Shown: positions 46,975 to 55,601 of the stretch, in pieces
Layout: every line of letters begins with the position of its first letter
Position numbering within the stretch: the stretch's first letter is position 1
Source: Thermus antranikianii DSM 12462
GTDB taxonomy: Bacteria; Deinococcota; Deinococci; Deinococcales; Thermaceae
Direction of reading: 5' to 3'
Assembly (NCBI RefSeq): GCF_000423905.1
Contig: NZ_AUIW01000005.1
Coordinates: 48,552 to 112,551 of the forward strand
Length of the DNA stretch: 64,000 bases
The notes under the pieces: generated by a model
Databases searched by the model: none
What the model was told of the DNA's origin: nothing
What the model saw: the letters and a program-made list of their open reading frames with translations, nothing else
Program-made: the position numbers and the translations under genes

Positions 46975-48735
46975 GTGCCCCGCTGGTACGCCCAGGAAGA
47001 AGCCCTAAAGCTTGCCCTGGATTTCTTCCAGGGCGATGAGCTTAGGGCCTCCGTGTTCCTCCACCGCTACGCCCTAAAGGACCCGGAAGGCAGGCTCCTG
47101 GAAGCCACCCCGGAGGAGATGTGGCAGCGGCTCGTCCAAGGAGTCACCCGGGTGGAAAAGGGAGCCACGCAGGAGTTCGCCTGGCTCTTCTCCGACTTTC
47201 GCTTTGTCCCCGGGGGACGGATCCTCTTCGGCCTGGGGAACTGGCGCCGGTCCACCCTGTTCAACTGCTACTACATCCCCATCCGGGAGGACTCGGTGAA
47301 GGGGATTACCCGCTTCCTGGACGAGGCCGCCCGCACCTTCGCCTACGGGGGCGGGGTGGGGAGCAATGCGGATGCCTTGAGGCCCAAGGGGGCTAAGGTG
47401 GGCAACGCAGGCATGGAGAGTTCGGGGGCGGTGAGCTTCATGGAGCTCTTCTCCACCCTGGCGGGGGTCATGGGGGCCAGCGGGGGGCGGCGGGGTGCCT
47501 TGATGCTCACCTTCTCCGACACCCATCCCGACCTCCTGGACTTCCTCCAGGTCAAAACCGACCCCGAGCGAAGCCGGGTGCGCCACGCCAACATCTCCCT
47601 AAGGGCCACGGACGCTTTTTTACAAGCCGCCTTGGCCGACGAACCCTGGACGCTTTCCTTCACCACACCCCGGGAGCACATAACCCGGACCATCCGGGCC
47701 AAGGAAGCCTGGGACCTCCTGGTGGAGGCCGCCTGGCAAAGCGCCGAACCCGGCCTCCTCTTCTGGGACCGGGTGCGCACCTGGGCCACGGCCCAGTACG
47801 GGGGGATGGAGGTGGAAGGGGTCAACGTTTGCGGGGAGGTTCCCATGGAACCCTATGGGGCCTGCAACCTGGGAAGCCTTAACCTGGCGGCCTTCGTACA
47901 GGAGCCCTTTACGGACAGGGCCCGGCTGGATTGGGCAGGCCTCGAGGAGGCCACCCGTTTGGCCGTGCGCTTCTTGGATGCGGTGGTGGACCTGGGAAAG
48001 AACCGCCATCCCTTGAGGGCCCAACGGGAAGCCTCCTTAAGAAGCCGGCGCGTTGGCCTTGGGATCATGGGCCTGGCGGACACCCTGGCCATGCTGGGAC
48101 TGCCCTATGGTGCGGAGGAAAGCTTAAAGTTTGCGGAAGAGGTCATGCGCCGCATCAAGGAAGCCGCCTACTGGGAAAGCACCCGCCTGGCAAGGCAAAG
48201 GGGTTCCTTCCCAGCCTTTGACCCAAAGGAGCACATAAAAAGCCCCTTCATCCAGTCCCTGCCCGAAGCCCTCATCCAGGCGGTGGAAAAGGGCCTGAGG
48301 AACGCCGCCCTTCTCTCCATCGCCCCCACCGGCTCCATCTCCATCCTGGCCGGGGTGACGAGCGGCATAGAACCCATCTTCGCCCTCACCTACCTGCGCC
48401 ATGCCGGGGGACAGGTGTTTTTGGCGGAACATCCCCTCTTGAAGCGGTACCGCAGGGAACGAGGAGGCGAGGTGCCAGATTGGCCCACGGCTCATACTGT
48501 GGATCCTTTCCAGAGGGTACGCCTCCAGGCCGCCTTGCAACGCCATGTGGACCAAAGCATCTCCTCTACGGTGAACCTCCCCCGGGAAACCCCCAAGGAG
48601 GTGGTGGAAAACCTCTTCCTCACCGCCTGGAAGGAGGGGTGCAAGGGCATCACCGTCTTCCGGGAGGGAAGCCGGGAGGAAGTCATCGAACCCCTGCCCC
48701 CGGTGGGGGTCTGCACCTTCTGCCAAACGGCATGA
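46975..48735 (+). CDS. nrdJ: Adenosylcobalamin-dependent ribonucleotide reductase (class II)
   Basis: NrdJ makes deoxyribonucleotides using a thiyl radical generated from coenzyme B12. The 586-residue product has the redox pair Cys98 (FNCYYIP) and Cys297 (ACNLGSLNL), the radical-site triad Asn284, Cys286 and Glu288 in NVCGE, and a C-terminal CTFC (Cys580, Cys583) that reloads the active site. SIAPTGSIS is the phosphate-binding signature. It starts at GTG 46975. No zinc or ATP-cone regulatory domain is visible at the N-terminus. The dNTP salvage kinases are 5 kb upstream. Confidence 0.95.
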   Translation: MPRWYAQEEALKLALDFFQGDELRASVFLHRYALKDPEGRLLEATPEEMWQRLVQGVTRVEKGATQEFAWLFSDFRFVPGGRILFGLGNWRRSTLFNCYYIPIREDSVKGITRFLDEAARTFAYGGGVGSNADALRPKGAKVGNAGMESSGAVSFMELFSTLAGVMGASGGRRGALMLTFSDTHPDLLDFLQVKTDPERSRVRHANISLRATDAFLQAALADEPWTLSFTTPREHITRTIRAKEAWDLLVEAAWQSAEPGLLFWDRVRTWATAQYGGMEVEGVNVCGEVPMEPYGACNLGSLNLAAFVQEPFTDRARLDWAGLEEATRLAVRFLDAVVDLGKNRHPLRAQREASLRSRRVGLGIMGLADTLAMLGLPYGAEESLKFAEEVMRRIKEAAYWESTRLARQRGSFPAFDPKEHIKSPFIQSLPEALIQAVEKGLRNAALLSIAPTGSISILAGVTSGIEPIFALTYLRHAGGQVFLAEHPLLKRYRRERGGEVPDWPTAHTVDPFQRVRLQAALQRHVDQSISSTVNLPRETPKEVVENLFLTAWKEGCKGITVFREGSREEVIEPLPPVGVCTFCQTA

Positions 48736-49406
48736 CCCGCTACCGCATCGCCACCCGGCCCTACCTTCCCTACCCGGGGGAGCGCCTGGCCCGCAGAAAG
48801 GGTCTGGGAGGCGAGTTTTACGAGCTCCGCCCCTACGCCCCCGGTGACGAAATAAGGCGGGTCCACTGGAGGGCTTACGCCAAGACGGGAAGGCTCTACA
48901 CCCGCCTGGAAACCGCACCCGAGCGAAGCCGTTTCCGCATCTACCTGGACGAAAGCGAAAGCATGCGCCTCTTCGGCAAGCTGGCCTACGGGGAGGAGGT
49001 GGCGAGGCTCCTCCTGGGGATCGCCCGCCAGGAGGACGCCCTGGCCCGGCTGGAACGGGGCAGACCGGAAGCCCTTCGCCCGGGCCGGGGCACCCTGGTC
49101 CTCATCACCGATGGGCTAGACCCCTTGCCCTGGCCCAGGATCCTTCCGAAACGGGTGGTCTTGGTCCAGGTCCTGGCGCCCATGGAGCTGGCCCCGCCCC
49201 TCGAGGAAGCCTTCCTCAAGGACGTGGAAACCGGGGAATCTCTCCCCGTGGGGCCGGAGGAGGTAAGGGCGTACCAAAAGGCCCTCGAGGGGCACTTAAA
49301 AGCCCTCCGCCTCCTCGCCCTTCTTCGGGGCCGCTACGCCCTCTTGAAGGTGGGAGAACCTCCCCTTCCCGCCCTCCTCCGCCAGGGGGTGGTGGAGCCC
49401 CTTTAG
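48732..49406 (+). CDS. DUF58 protein
   Basis: The 224-residue product has the DUF58 signature GEFYELRPYAPGDEIRRVHW followed by a vWA-like region (FRIYLDESESMRLF and LVLITDGLDPLP). DUF58 proteins usually partner MoxR ATPases and vWA/BatA proteins in envelope or metal-chaperone functions. Here the gene overlaps nrdJ by 4 bases (ATGA) and no MoxR gene is adjacent; a BatA-like gene lies at 4.8 kb. It ends 4 bases inside the convergent AOR gene. Confidence 0.82.
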   Translation: MTRYRIATRPYLPYPGERLARRKGLGGEFYELRPYAPGDEIRRVHWRAYAKTGRLYTRLETAPERSRFRIYLDESESMRLFGKLAYGEEVARLLLGIARQEDALARLERGRPEALRPGRGTLVLITDGLDPLPWPRILPKRVVLVQVLAPMELAPPLEEAFLKDVETGESLPVGPEEVRAYQKALEGHLKALRLLALLRGRYALLKVGEPPLPALLRQGVVEPL

Positions 49407-51265
49407 TACGCCTGGGTAAACTCCTCAAGCCCCAGGGCCCTTAGCCTTCCGGGGTCCACGCTTCCCTTCTCCCACCCCGCAAGCCGCCAGTAGGTGCGCA
49501 CGCCCTCCTGGAAGGCCTCCCTATCCAAATAGGCCTCTGGACTGCCCTTGCGGAAGGGATGGAAGAAGCGCTCGGGTAGGCGGTCCTCCTCCGGACCGAT
49601 CCCCTCCCGTAGGTTGAAAAGCCGGGTGAGCTGAAGCGTCCTCTCCCCTACCTCCAGCATCTCCTTAGGGGAAAGCCGCCAGCCTGTGGTGGCGTAGATG
49701 GCCTCCTGCCACTCTTCTGGGGTCCAGGGCACAAAGTCGCACATCACCAAGCTGTTCACGAAGCCCCGCTCCCGGGTCTTGGTCCAGAGCATGCGGATTT
49801 TGGCCTCGGAAAGGTCCTCTGGGGGAAGGGGCGCAAAGTCTTCCCCATAGAAGCGAAGCTCCTTTAGGGCCTTCCCCTCCTTGGCGAAGGCGGTGTCGTG
49901 CAGGTTGTGGTTGTGGTCGGCTCCCGTTGGGCTCACCGCATATCCCACCCCCAGGGCCCGCTTGTACCGAGGGTCATGCATGGGCACCTCCTGGCCCTTC
50001 ACCTGCATGGCCAGCTCCGGATGGCCGATGGCCTCCGAAAGCCGCCTGGACCCCAAGGCCAAGAGCTCCCCAAGCCGCCCTTCCCTCCGGGCCAGCTTCT
50101 CTATGGCAGCGATCAAGGCGTCCCCGTTGCCGAAGCGGAGCCCCAGACCCTCGTCGTCCAGGTAGCCCTTCTCCACTGCCTCCATGGCCGTGGCAATGGT
50201 CACCCCCACCCCGATCACGTCCAGACCGTACTGGTTGCAAAGGGTGTTGGCTTTGGTGACCGCATAGGGATCCGTGACCCCGCAGGTGGAGCCCAAAGCC
50301 CCAAGCCCCTCGTACTCCGGCCCCCCGTACTCGGGGCGCACGTCGTACTTGCCGGTGCCCTCGATCCGCACCACCTGCTTGCAACGGATGGCGCAGGCGT
50401 AGCAGGTATCCCGACCGATGCGGATGCCCAGGGCGTCCAAGCTGGTGCCGTCCAAGGCCTCGGCTCCTTCCAGGAAACCATCTAGAAAGTTGTGGCTGGG
50501 AAGAACCCCCCGGAGATTGAAAGGCTTCACCGTGCCCACGGTACCCATGGTGACCAGGCCCGCGGCCCTTTCCATGCGCTCCCCCGCCATACGCCGGGCC
50601 AGGGTGGAGAGGAGGGCGGGATCGTGGTAAGTGGGACGGGTATCCTTTCTGGCCCGGGCGGAGACCGCCTTCAAGCGTTTGGCTCCCATCACCGCCCCCA
50701 GGCCCCCTCGCCCGGCGAAGTGGGCCAAGTCGTGGATCACGTTGGCGGTGAGAACTTGGTTCTCCCCGGCGATACCGATTTGGGCCACACGGGTGCTGGG
50801 CCCATGCGCCGCCTTGAGGAGGGCTTCCACCTCCAAGGGATCCTTACCCCAAAGATGGGAGGCAGGGTGAAGGGCCACCTCGCCACCCTCCACATGAAGG
50901 TATACGGGTTCCTCCGCCTGCCCCAGGACCACCAGGGCGTCCAGGCCGGCGTTCTTCATCTCGGCACCGAAGAACCCCCCGGCCTCCGCATCCCCATACC
51001 CTCCGGTGAGGGGGCTTTTGGCGGCCACGGTGTTGCGGCCCGACCCCGAGATGGGGGTGCCGGTGAGGATGCCGGGGGCAAAGATAAGGGCGTTTTCCGG
51101 GCCCAGGGGATCCGCTCCCTTGGGCACATGCTTCAAAAGAAGGTAAGCGGAAAGGGCCCTGCCCCCAAGAAACCTGCGCCAGAAAGCCTCGCCGTAGCTC
51201 TCATACCAGATCCGTCCCGTGGAGAGGTCCACGAAGGCCACGCGGTCGTGATAGCCCTTGGGCAT
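49403..51265 (-). CDS. Tungsten-containing aldehyde ferredoxin oxidoreductase
   Basis: AOR oxidises aldehydes to acids with ferredoxin, using a tungsten-bispterin centre. The 620-residue product aligns to archaeal AOR: the N-terminal domain (FVDLSTGRIWYE), then GSGRNTVAAKSPLTGGYGD, and the 4Fe-4S ligands Cys288, Cys291 and Cys295 in DTCYACAIRC with the fourth, Cys509, in SLVMCDF. The first three numbers equal those of the Pyrococcus furiosus enzyme. A leaderless TAAACT -10 box lies 6 bases before the ATG. Metal identity (W or Mo) is inferred. Confidence 0.9.
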   Translation of the reverse strand: MPKGYHDRVAFVDLSTGRIWYESYGEAFWRRFLGGRALSAYLLLKHVPKGADPLGPENALIFAPGILTGTPISGSGRNTVAAKSPLTGGYGDAEAGGFFGAEMKNAGLDALVVLGQAEEPVYLHVEGGEVALHPASHLWGKDPLEVEALLKAAHGPSTRVAQIGIAGENQVLTANVIHDLAHFAGRGGLGAVMGAKRLKAVSARARKDTRPTYHDPALLSTLARRMAGERMERAAGLVTMGTVGTVKPFNLRGVLPSHNFLDGFLEGAEALDGTSLDALGIRIGRDTCYACAIRCKQVVRIEGTGKYDVRPEYGGPEYEGLGALGSTCGVTDPYAVTKANTLCNQYGLDVIGVGVTIATAMEAVEKGYLDDEGLGLRFGNGDALIAAIEKLARREGRLGELLALGSRRLSEAIGHPELAMQVKGQEVPMHDPRYKRALGVGYAVSPTGADHNHNLHDTAFAKEGKALKELRFYGEDFAPLPPEDLSEAKIRMLWTKTRERGFVNSLVMCDFVPWTPEEWQEAIYATTGWRLSPKEMLEVGERTLQLTRLFNLREGIGPEEDRLPERFFHPFRKGSPEAYLDREAFQEGVRTYWRLAGWEKGSVDPGRLRALGLEEFTQAY

Positions 51266-51277
51266 AGCTAAAGTTTA

Positions 51278-51303
51278 ACCCCTGGGACCAAAGCCCCAGG
51301 GGT
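51278..51303. terminator. Hairpin between the ABC operon and the AOR gene
   Basis: ACCCCTGGG and CCCAGGGGT pair perfectly (9 bp) around an 8-base loop. It is 18 bases after the binding-protein stop on the minus strand. Only a short AT-rich stretch follows, so termination is plausible but not canonical. Confidence 0.5.
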
Positions 51304-51320
51304 AAAAAACCCTGCTTGAG

Positions 51321-52574
51321 CTAGCGGGTCTTCCCCGCCAAGAGATCCTCGGCCAGCTTCTGGGCCTTGTCCAGGACCGACTTGGGATCCGCCTTGTTCA
51401 AAATGGCCTCCTTGATGGCCTGGCCCAGGACGTCAAAGCGGATCTGCTCCCACTCCGCCAAAGCCGGCTCAAACTTGGCGTAACGGCTTTGGCGCACGAT
51501 GGTGGCGAAGTCGGGGTTCTCGGTAGCGTAGGTCTGGTAGACCACATCCTTCAGGGCTCCCTCGGTCACCGGCACGTACCCGGTAGCGGTGGCGAAGACC
51601 GCCTGGGCCCTGGGGGAGAGGACAAACTGCAGGAAGTCCTTGGCCACCGCCTGCTCCTCCTTGCTGGCCTGGCGGAAGACCACCAGGTTGGTGCCCTGGA
51701 CCAGGCCGAAGCCCACCTGGCCGGAGGTGCGGCCCGGCAGGGTGGCCACCCCCAGGTCAAACTTGGCTCCCTGGCGGTAGTAGGTGTAGCCGGCGGAGGT
51801 ATCCACACTGAAGGCGTAGGGGCCGGAGCCCAGGTTCTGGTTGATGTACCCGGAGGTGATGGCCTTGGCCCACCCCTCCTTCACCCCGTTTTGCAGGAGG
51901 GTGAGGGCCTCCACCGCCTCCTTGGAGTTCAGCACCAGCTTGCCGTTTTTCAGGTAGCTTCCTCCCAGGTTGAAGAAGAAGTAGGCGAAGGTGGAGGCAT
52001 CCGGCTGGAACCAGTAGACAGGCCCTCCTTCCGCTTGGGAAAGCTTCTTGCTTAAGGCAACGAACTCCTCGAGGGTAGCTGGCACCTTGGCCCCGTGCTT
52101 CTTGAGGAGGTCCTTGTTGTAATAGAGGACCTGGATGCTCTTGTTGAAGGGCACCCCGTAGACCACCCCGCCGAAGCGCACGGCGTTCAGGAAGGCCAGG
52201 TTGACCCCCTGAAGCTTCACCCCCAAGGACTCAATGGGCAGAAGGGCCTTGGCCTCGAGGTACAAGGCAATGTTGTTCTCGTAGGCCTGGGCCATGGCGG
52301 GCACCTTCCCTGCGGCGAAGGCTGCTTTGATCTTGGTGGAAAGATCCCGGTACCCCCCTTGAGGCACGGGGCGCACACACCGGCCTTGCTGGGTCTTGTT
52401 GAACTCCACCACCAAGTTCTCCAAAGCGGCCTTGGGTGCCCCGCCGGTGAAACCGTGCCAGAGCTCCGCCACCACCCTAGCCTTGCTGCACTGCTCCTTG
52501 ATAACGTCCTCAGGCTTGGCCTGCTGGGCCAACGCTAGCCCCAAAACCGCCACCAGCAAAAGCGCTTTCCGCAT
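51321..52574 (-). CDS. ABC transporter sugar-binding protein (UgpB/extracellular family 1)
   Basis: The ATG at 52574, 9 bases after GGAGGT, starts a signal peptide (MRKALLLVAVLGLALAQQ). The 417-residue product has the family 1 solute-binding hallmarks: AELWHGFTGGAPKAALENLV, then YGVPFNKSIQVLYYNKDL and YFFFNLGGSYLKNGKL. A Cys pair (QCSKA and GRCVRP) may form a disulfide. UgpB-like, so a glycerol-phosphate or sugar ligand is possible but not proven. It is the last gene of a permease operon and has its own candidate promoter. Confidence 0.9.
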   Translation of the reverse strand: MRKALLLVAVLGLALAQQAKPEDVIKEQCSKARVVAELWHGFTGGAPKAALENLVVEFNKTQQGRCVRPVPQGGYRDLSTKIKAAFAAGKVPAMAQAYENNIALYLEAKALLPIESLGVKLQGVNLAFLNAVRFGGVVYGVPFNKSIQVLYYNKDLLKKHGAKVPATLEEFVALSKKLSQAEGGPVYWFQPDASTFAYFFFNLGGSYLKNGKLVLNSKEAVEALTLLQNGVKEGWAKAITSGYINQNLGSGPYAFSVDTSAGYTYYRQGAKFDLGVATLPGRTSGQVGFGLVQGTNLVVFRQASKEEQAVAKDFLQFVLSPRAQAVFATATGYVPVTEGALKDVVYQTYATENPDFATIVRQSRYAKFEPALAEWEQIRFDVLGQAIKEAILNKADPKSVLDKAQKLAEDLLAGKTR

Positions 52575-52593
52575 ACACAAGACCTCCAAGGAG

Positions 52594-52599
52594 AGTATA
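52594..52599 (-). promoter_or_regulatory. Candidate internal promoter for the binding protein
   Basis: The minus strand reads TATACT between the permease stop and the binding-protein start, with TTGGCT 15 bases further upstream. A private promoter would explain the usual excess of binding protein over permeases. Confidence 0.4.
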
Positions 52600-52627
52600 T
52601 CCCTCCTCCTGTCAAGCCAAGGTCAGC

Positions 52628-53821
52628 CTACTTGAGCCCCGAGCGGGCAATCCCCTGGATGAACTGGCGCTGGGCGAAGAAGTAGCCCAGGATCACGGGG
52701 AGGATCACGAAGGTGCTGGCCGCCATCAAGGCTCCGTAGTCTGACCCCGCCTCGGAAACAAAGGCTTGCAAGCCCAGCTGCACCGTGCGCATCTCCGGGC
52801 TTTGGGTGACGATAAGGGGCCAAAGGAGGGCGTTGTAGGCCCCCAGGAAGGTGAAGATCCCGTAGGACACCAGCCCGGGAAGGCTTAAGGGCAGGGCGAT
52901 GCGGAAAAGCTGGGTCAGGTACCCCGCCCCGTCTATGCGGGCGGCATCAAAAAGATCCTGGGGCAAGGAAAGGTAGAACTGCCGAAGGAGAAAGATGCCA
53001 AACACCGAGGCCAGCCAGGGCACGATAAGGGCGTAGTAGGTGTCCAGCCAGCCCAGCCTGGCCAGAAGCACGTAGTTGGGGATGAGGAGCACCTCCCCCG
53101 GCACCATCATGGTGGCCAGGATGAGCACGAACACCGCCTCCTTGCCGGGAAAGGGAATGCGGGCCAGGGCAAAAGCCGCCAGGGCCGCCAGGAAAAGCCC
53201 CACCGCCACCTGGGTCAAGGCGGTGAAGAAGCTATTGAAGAAGTAGCGCGCCCAGGGAGCCGCATGCCAGGCTTCCAGGTAGTTGTGGAGCACGTAGCCC
53301 AAGGCCCCGGGCACCGCATTCACCCACTCCAGCCGCCAGTACTCCCCCTGGGAGCGGATGGCGTCGGGGGGCAAGGGCGCCTCCAGAGGGACTTCCTTGG
53401 GCCAGAGCACCACCAGGGGCAAAAAGCGGAAGGCTTCCTCCGTGGCGTTGGTCAGCCGCACCCGCCAAGCCCCTTCCCGATACACCACCTCCACCCGGGT
53501 GCCATCCGCCCGGGGGTCAAAAAAAGCCCCAGGGGTGCGGGGTACCAAGGCCCTGGGCGGATGCCCTTCCCTCCCAGGGAAAACCAGCTCCACGCTCCTT
53601 CCAGGTGCCAAGCCCCCCCATAGAGGGCTATCCCCCAGCCTGGCTGCCTTGAGCCAGTTCGCCGGCTTCATGCGCTCGGGAATCCAGATAGGCTTGGCCT
53701 GTAGGGCTTCCTGGGGGCTTTTTAGGCTGGTGGCCAGCATCCAGTAGAAGGGAAAGGCCATGACGAGCCCCCCCAGGAGGAGGAGCAAGTGCACGAACAG
53801 GACACCGGGCCTAAATCTCAT
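52628..53821 (-). CDS. ABC transporter permease (MalG/UgpE-like) with large insertion
   Basis: The 397-residue protein starts like other inner-membrane permeases (VLFVHLLLLLGGLVMAFPFYWMLATSLKSP) and resumes the family at HNYLEAWHAAPWARYFFNSFFT, with the EAA-type loop (DAARIDGAG) that contacts the ATPase. Between, residues about 52-175 are an additional soluble domain (beta-rich, e.g. VVYREGAWRVRLTNATEEAF), where family members have only a few residues. By topology it faces the periplasm, next to where the binding protein docks. Its ATG overlaps the upstream permease gene by 11 bases. Confidence 0.85.
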   Translation of the reverse strand: MRFRPGVLFVHLLLLLGGLVMAFPFYWMLATSLKSPQEALQAKPIWIPERMKPANWLKAARLGDSPLWGGLAPGRSVELVFPGREGHPPRALVPRTPGAFFDPRADGTRVEVVYREGAWRVRLTNATEEAFRFLPLVVLWPKEVPLEAPLPPDAIRSQGEYWRLEWVNAVPGALGYVLHNYLEAWHAAPWARYFFNSFFTALTQVAVGLFLAALAAFALARIPFPGKEAVFVLILATMMVPGEVLLIPNYVLLARLGWLDTYYALIVPWLASVFGIFLLRQFYLSLPQDLFDAARIDGAGYLTQLFRIALPLSLPGLVSYGIFTFLGAYNALLWPLIVTQSPEMRTVQLGLQAFVSEAGSDYGALMAASTFVILPVILGYFFAQRQFIQGIARSGLK

Positions 53822-55004
53822 AGTTCACCCGCCTCTCCAAAACCCGCCTTTGAATCAGGGTGAGGACCAGGATGAGGAGAAAGGTCACCATGGCGATGGC
53901 GCTGGCGTAGGAGAAATCCGAGTCGCGGAAACCCTTGTTGTAGAGGTAAAAAGCCAGGGTAAGGGTATCCTGCAACACCCCACCCGTGGGGGTAAGGATG
54001 TAGACCTGGGTGAACACCTGGAAAGCTCCGATGAGCCCCAGGGTGAAAAGAAAGAAGGTAGTGGGGGAAAGAAGCGGCCAGGTGATGAGCCGGTGCTTCT
54101 GCCAAAAGCTCGCCCCATCCAGCTCCGCCGCCTCGTAATACTCCTTGGGAATGGCCTGAAGCCCGGCCAGGAGGATCACCACTTGGTATCCCAGAAAGTG
54201 CCACACGCTCATGACCATGATGGCCACAAAGGCCAGGCTGGGCCCCGCCCAAAAACCCTGGGGCTGAACTCCCAGGGGCTCGAGGAGAAGGGCGAAGACA
54301 CCCTTGGGCGTGTTCAGCCAGTCGAGACCCGGGGTACCAAGAAGCCAGTTGAGAAAACCGAATTCCGGGTGGTAGATCCAGCGCCACACCGCCGCCGCCG
54401 CCGTGAGGGCGGTGATGTAGGGGAGGAAGTAAAGGGTGCGGTAGAACCCCAGGAAGGCCACCTGGGTGTTCAGGAGGATGGCCACCCCTGTGGCCAGGAG
54501 AAGACCCACCGGCACGGTAAAGACCACGTACCAGAAGGTGTTCCCCAAGGCCCTCCAGAAAAGAGGGTCCTGGAGGAGGATGCGGTAGTTCTCCAAGCCA
54601 GCGAAGGCCGCCGGGCGCAGGAAGTTAACCCGTTCAAAGAGGCTCAGGTAAAAGGCGTAAAGGGTGGGGAAAGCATGCCAGACCAGAAGGAGGGCTAAGG
54701 CCGGCCAAACCAAGGCCCAGCCGTAGAGGGCTGACTGCTCCTTTTCCCTCAGGCCCCGGCCAAACAAGAGGGCGAACAAGAGAGGAGCCAGAAAGGCCAG
54801 GGGTGGGAACCAGTACGCAAAAAGCCCAAGCCCCAAAAGGGCATGGTGCCGACCGAAACGAAGCCCCCACAGGACGAGAAGGGCGTAAAGCCCAAGCCCC
54901 GCCCCCACCCAGGCCCCCGGGAGAAAGCCAAGCCGGGAAGCGTACACACCCAGGGCAAGGAGCGCCCCCAAGGACAGAAGGGCATAGAGGGGAAAGGTCC
55001 GCAT
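53811..55004 (-). CDS. ABC transporter permease (MalF/UgpA-like) with extra N-terminal helices
   Basis: The ATG at 55004 (MRTFPLYALLSLGALLALG) opens three extra hydrophobic helices in the first ~90 residues before the normal family start (WALVWPALALLLVWHAFPTLYAFYLS). The remainder shows the six-helix core and the EAA loop (YYEAAELDGASFWQKHRLITWP). 397 residues, against about 290 for typical members. It is the first gene of the operon, divergent from tsaB. No ATPase gene is included, as in other sugar systems that share a general MsiK/MalK-type ATPase. Confidence 0.85.
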   Translation of the reverse strand: MRTFPLYALLSLGALLALGVYASRLGFLPGAWVGAGLGLYALLVLWGLRFGRHHALLGLGLFAYWFPPLAFLAPLLFALLFGRGLREKEQSALYGWALVWPALALLLVWHAFPTLYAFYLSLFERVNFLRPAAFAGLENYRILLQDPLFWRALGNTFWYVVFTVPVGLLLATGVAILLNTQVAFLGFYRTLYFLPYITALTAAAAVWRWIYHPEFGFLNWLLGTPGLDWLNTPKGVFALLLEPLGVQPQGFWAGPSLAFVAIMVMSVWHFLGYQVVILLAGLQAIPKEYYEAAELDGASFWQKHRLITWPLLSPTTFFLFTLGLIGAFQVFTQVYILTPTGGVLQDTLTLAFYLYNKGFRDSDFSYASAIAMVTFLLILVLTLIQRRVLERRVNYEI

Positions 55005-55032
55005 CCTGTGCCGGAGTATATAGGATGGAAGG

Positions 55033-55587
55033 GTGTGGACCCTCACCCTGGACACCGCCACTCCCTACCTTTCCTTGGGCCTTTTCCGCGGGGAAGAGGG
55101 GGTGGGCCGGGTGGTGCGGCTAGGCCGTAAGCACGAGGAAGCCCTGTTCGGCTTACTGGACGAGCTCTTCAGGGAAGTGGGCGTGGAGCGGGAGGAGATC
55201 GGCACCCTGGTCTTAGGGGAGGGCCCGGGTTCCTACACCGGCCTTCGCATCGCTTTGGCAGCCGGCATGGGTATCGCTTTAGCCTATGGAGCCAAGGTGT
55301 TTGGGGTAAGCTCCCTCCTCGCCGCCTGCTGGCCCTTTTTGGAGGAAGGTGGGCCTCCCCTAACCGCCCTTTTCACCGCCAGAAACGGGCTCTACTACGG
55401 GGCCACCTATGCCAGGCATGAGGGGAAGCCGCTTGTGCTAGAGCCCCCCAGGAAGCTCAAAGCCCAAGAAATTTCAAGGGCCCAGCTCCAGGGTAGCCAC
55501 CTTCTCCTGGACGCCCCCCCAGATCCCAGGGCCCTTTACGAGCTTCTGCCCTTTGCCAGGGATGGGGTAGAGCCCTTGTACCTTTAA
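55033..55587 (+). CDS. tsaB: tRNA t6A modification protein TsaB
   Basis: TsaB scaffolds TsaD and is needed for t6A37 synthesis. The 184-residue product starts at GTG 55033 (second residues WTLTLDTATPYLSLGL) and has GLLDELFREVGVEREEI and the LGEGPGSYTGLRIALAAGMGIALA segment shared by the TsaB/TsaD superfamily without the metal-binding histidines. A TAGGAT box 6 bases upstream suggests a leaderless transcript. tsaD is 51 kb away at the other end of the window. Confidence 0.93.
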   Translation: MWTLTLDTATPYLSLGLFRGEEGVGRVVRLGRKHEEALFGLLDELFREVGVEREEIGTLVLGEGPGSYTGLRIALAAGMGIALAYGAKVFGVSSLLAACWPFLEEGGPPLTALFTARNGLYYGATYARHEGKPLVLEPPRKLKAQEISRAQLQGSHLLLDAPPDPRALYELLPFARDGVEPLYL

Positions 55588-55601
55588 ATAAAGCGTCCCT
55601 G

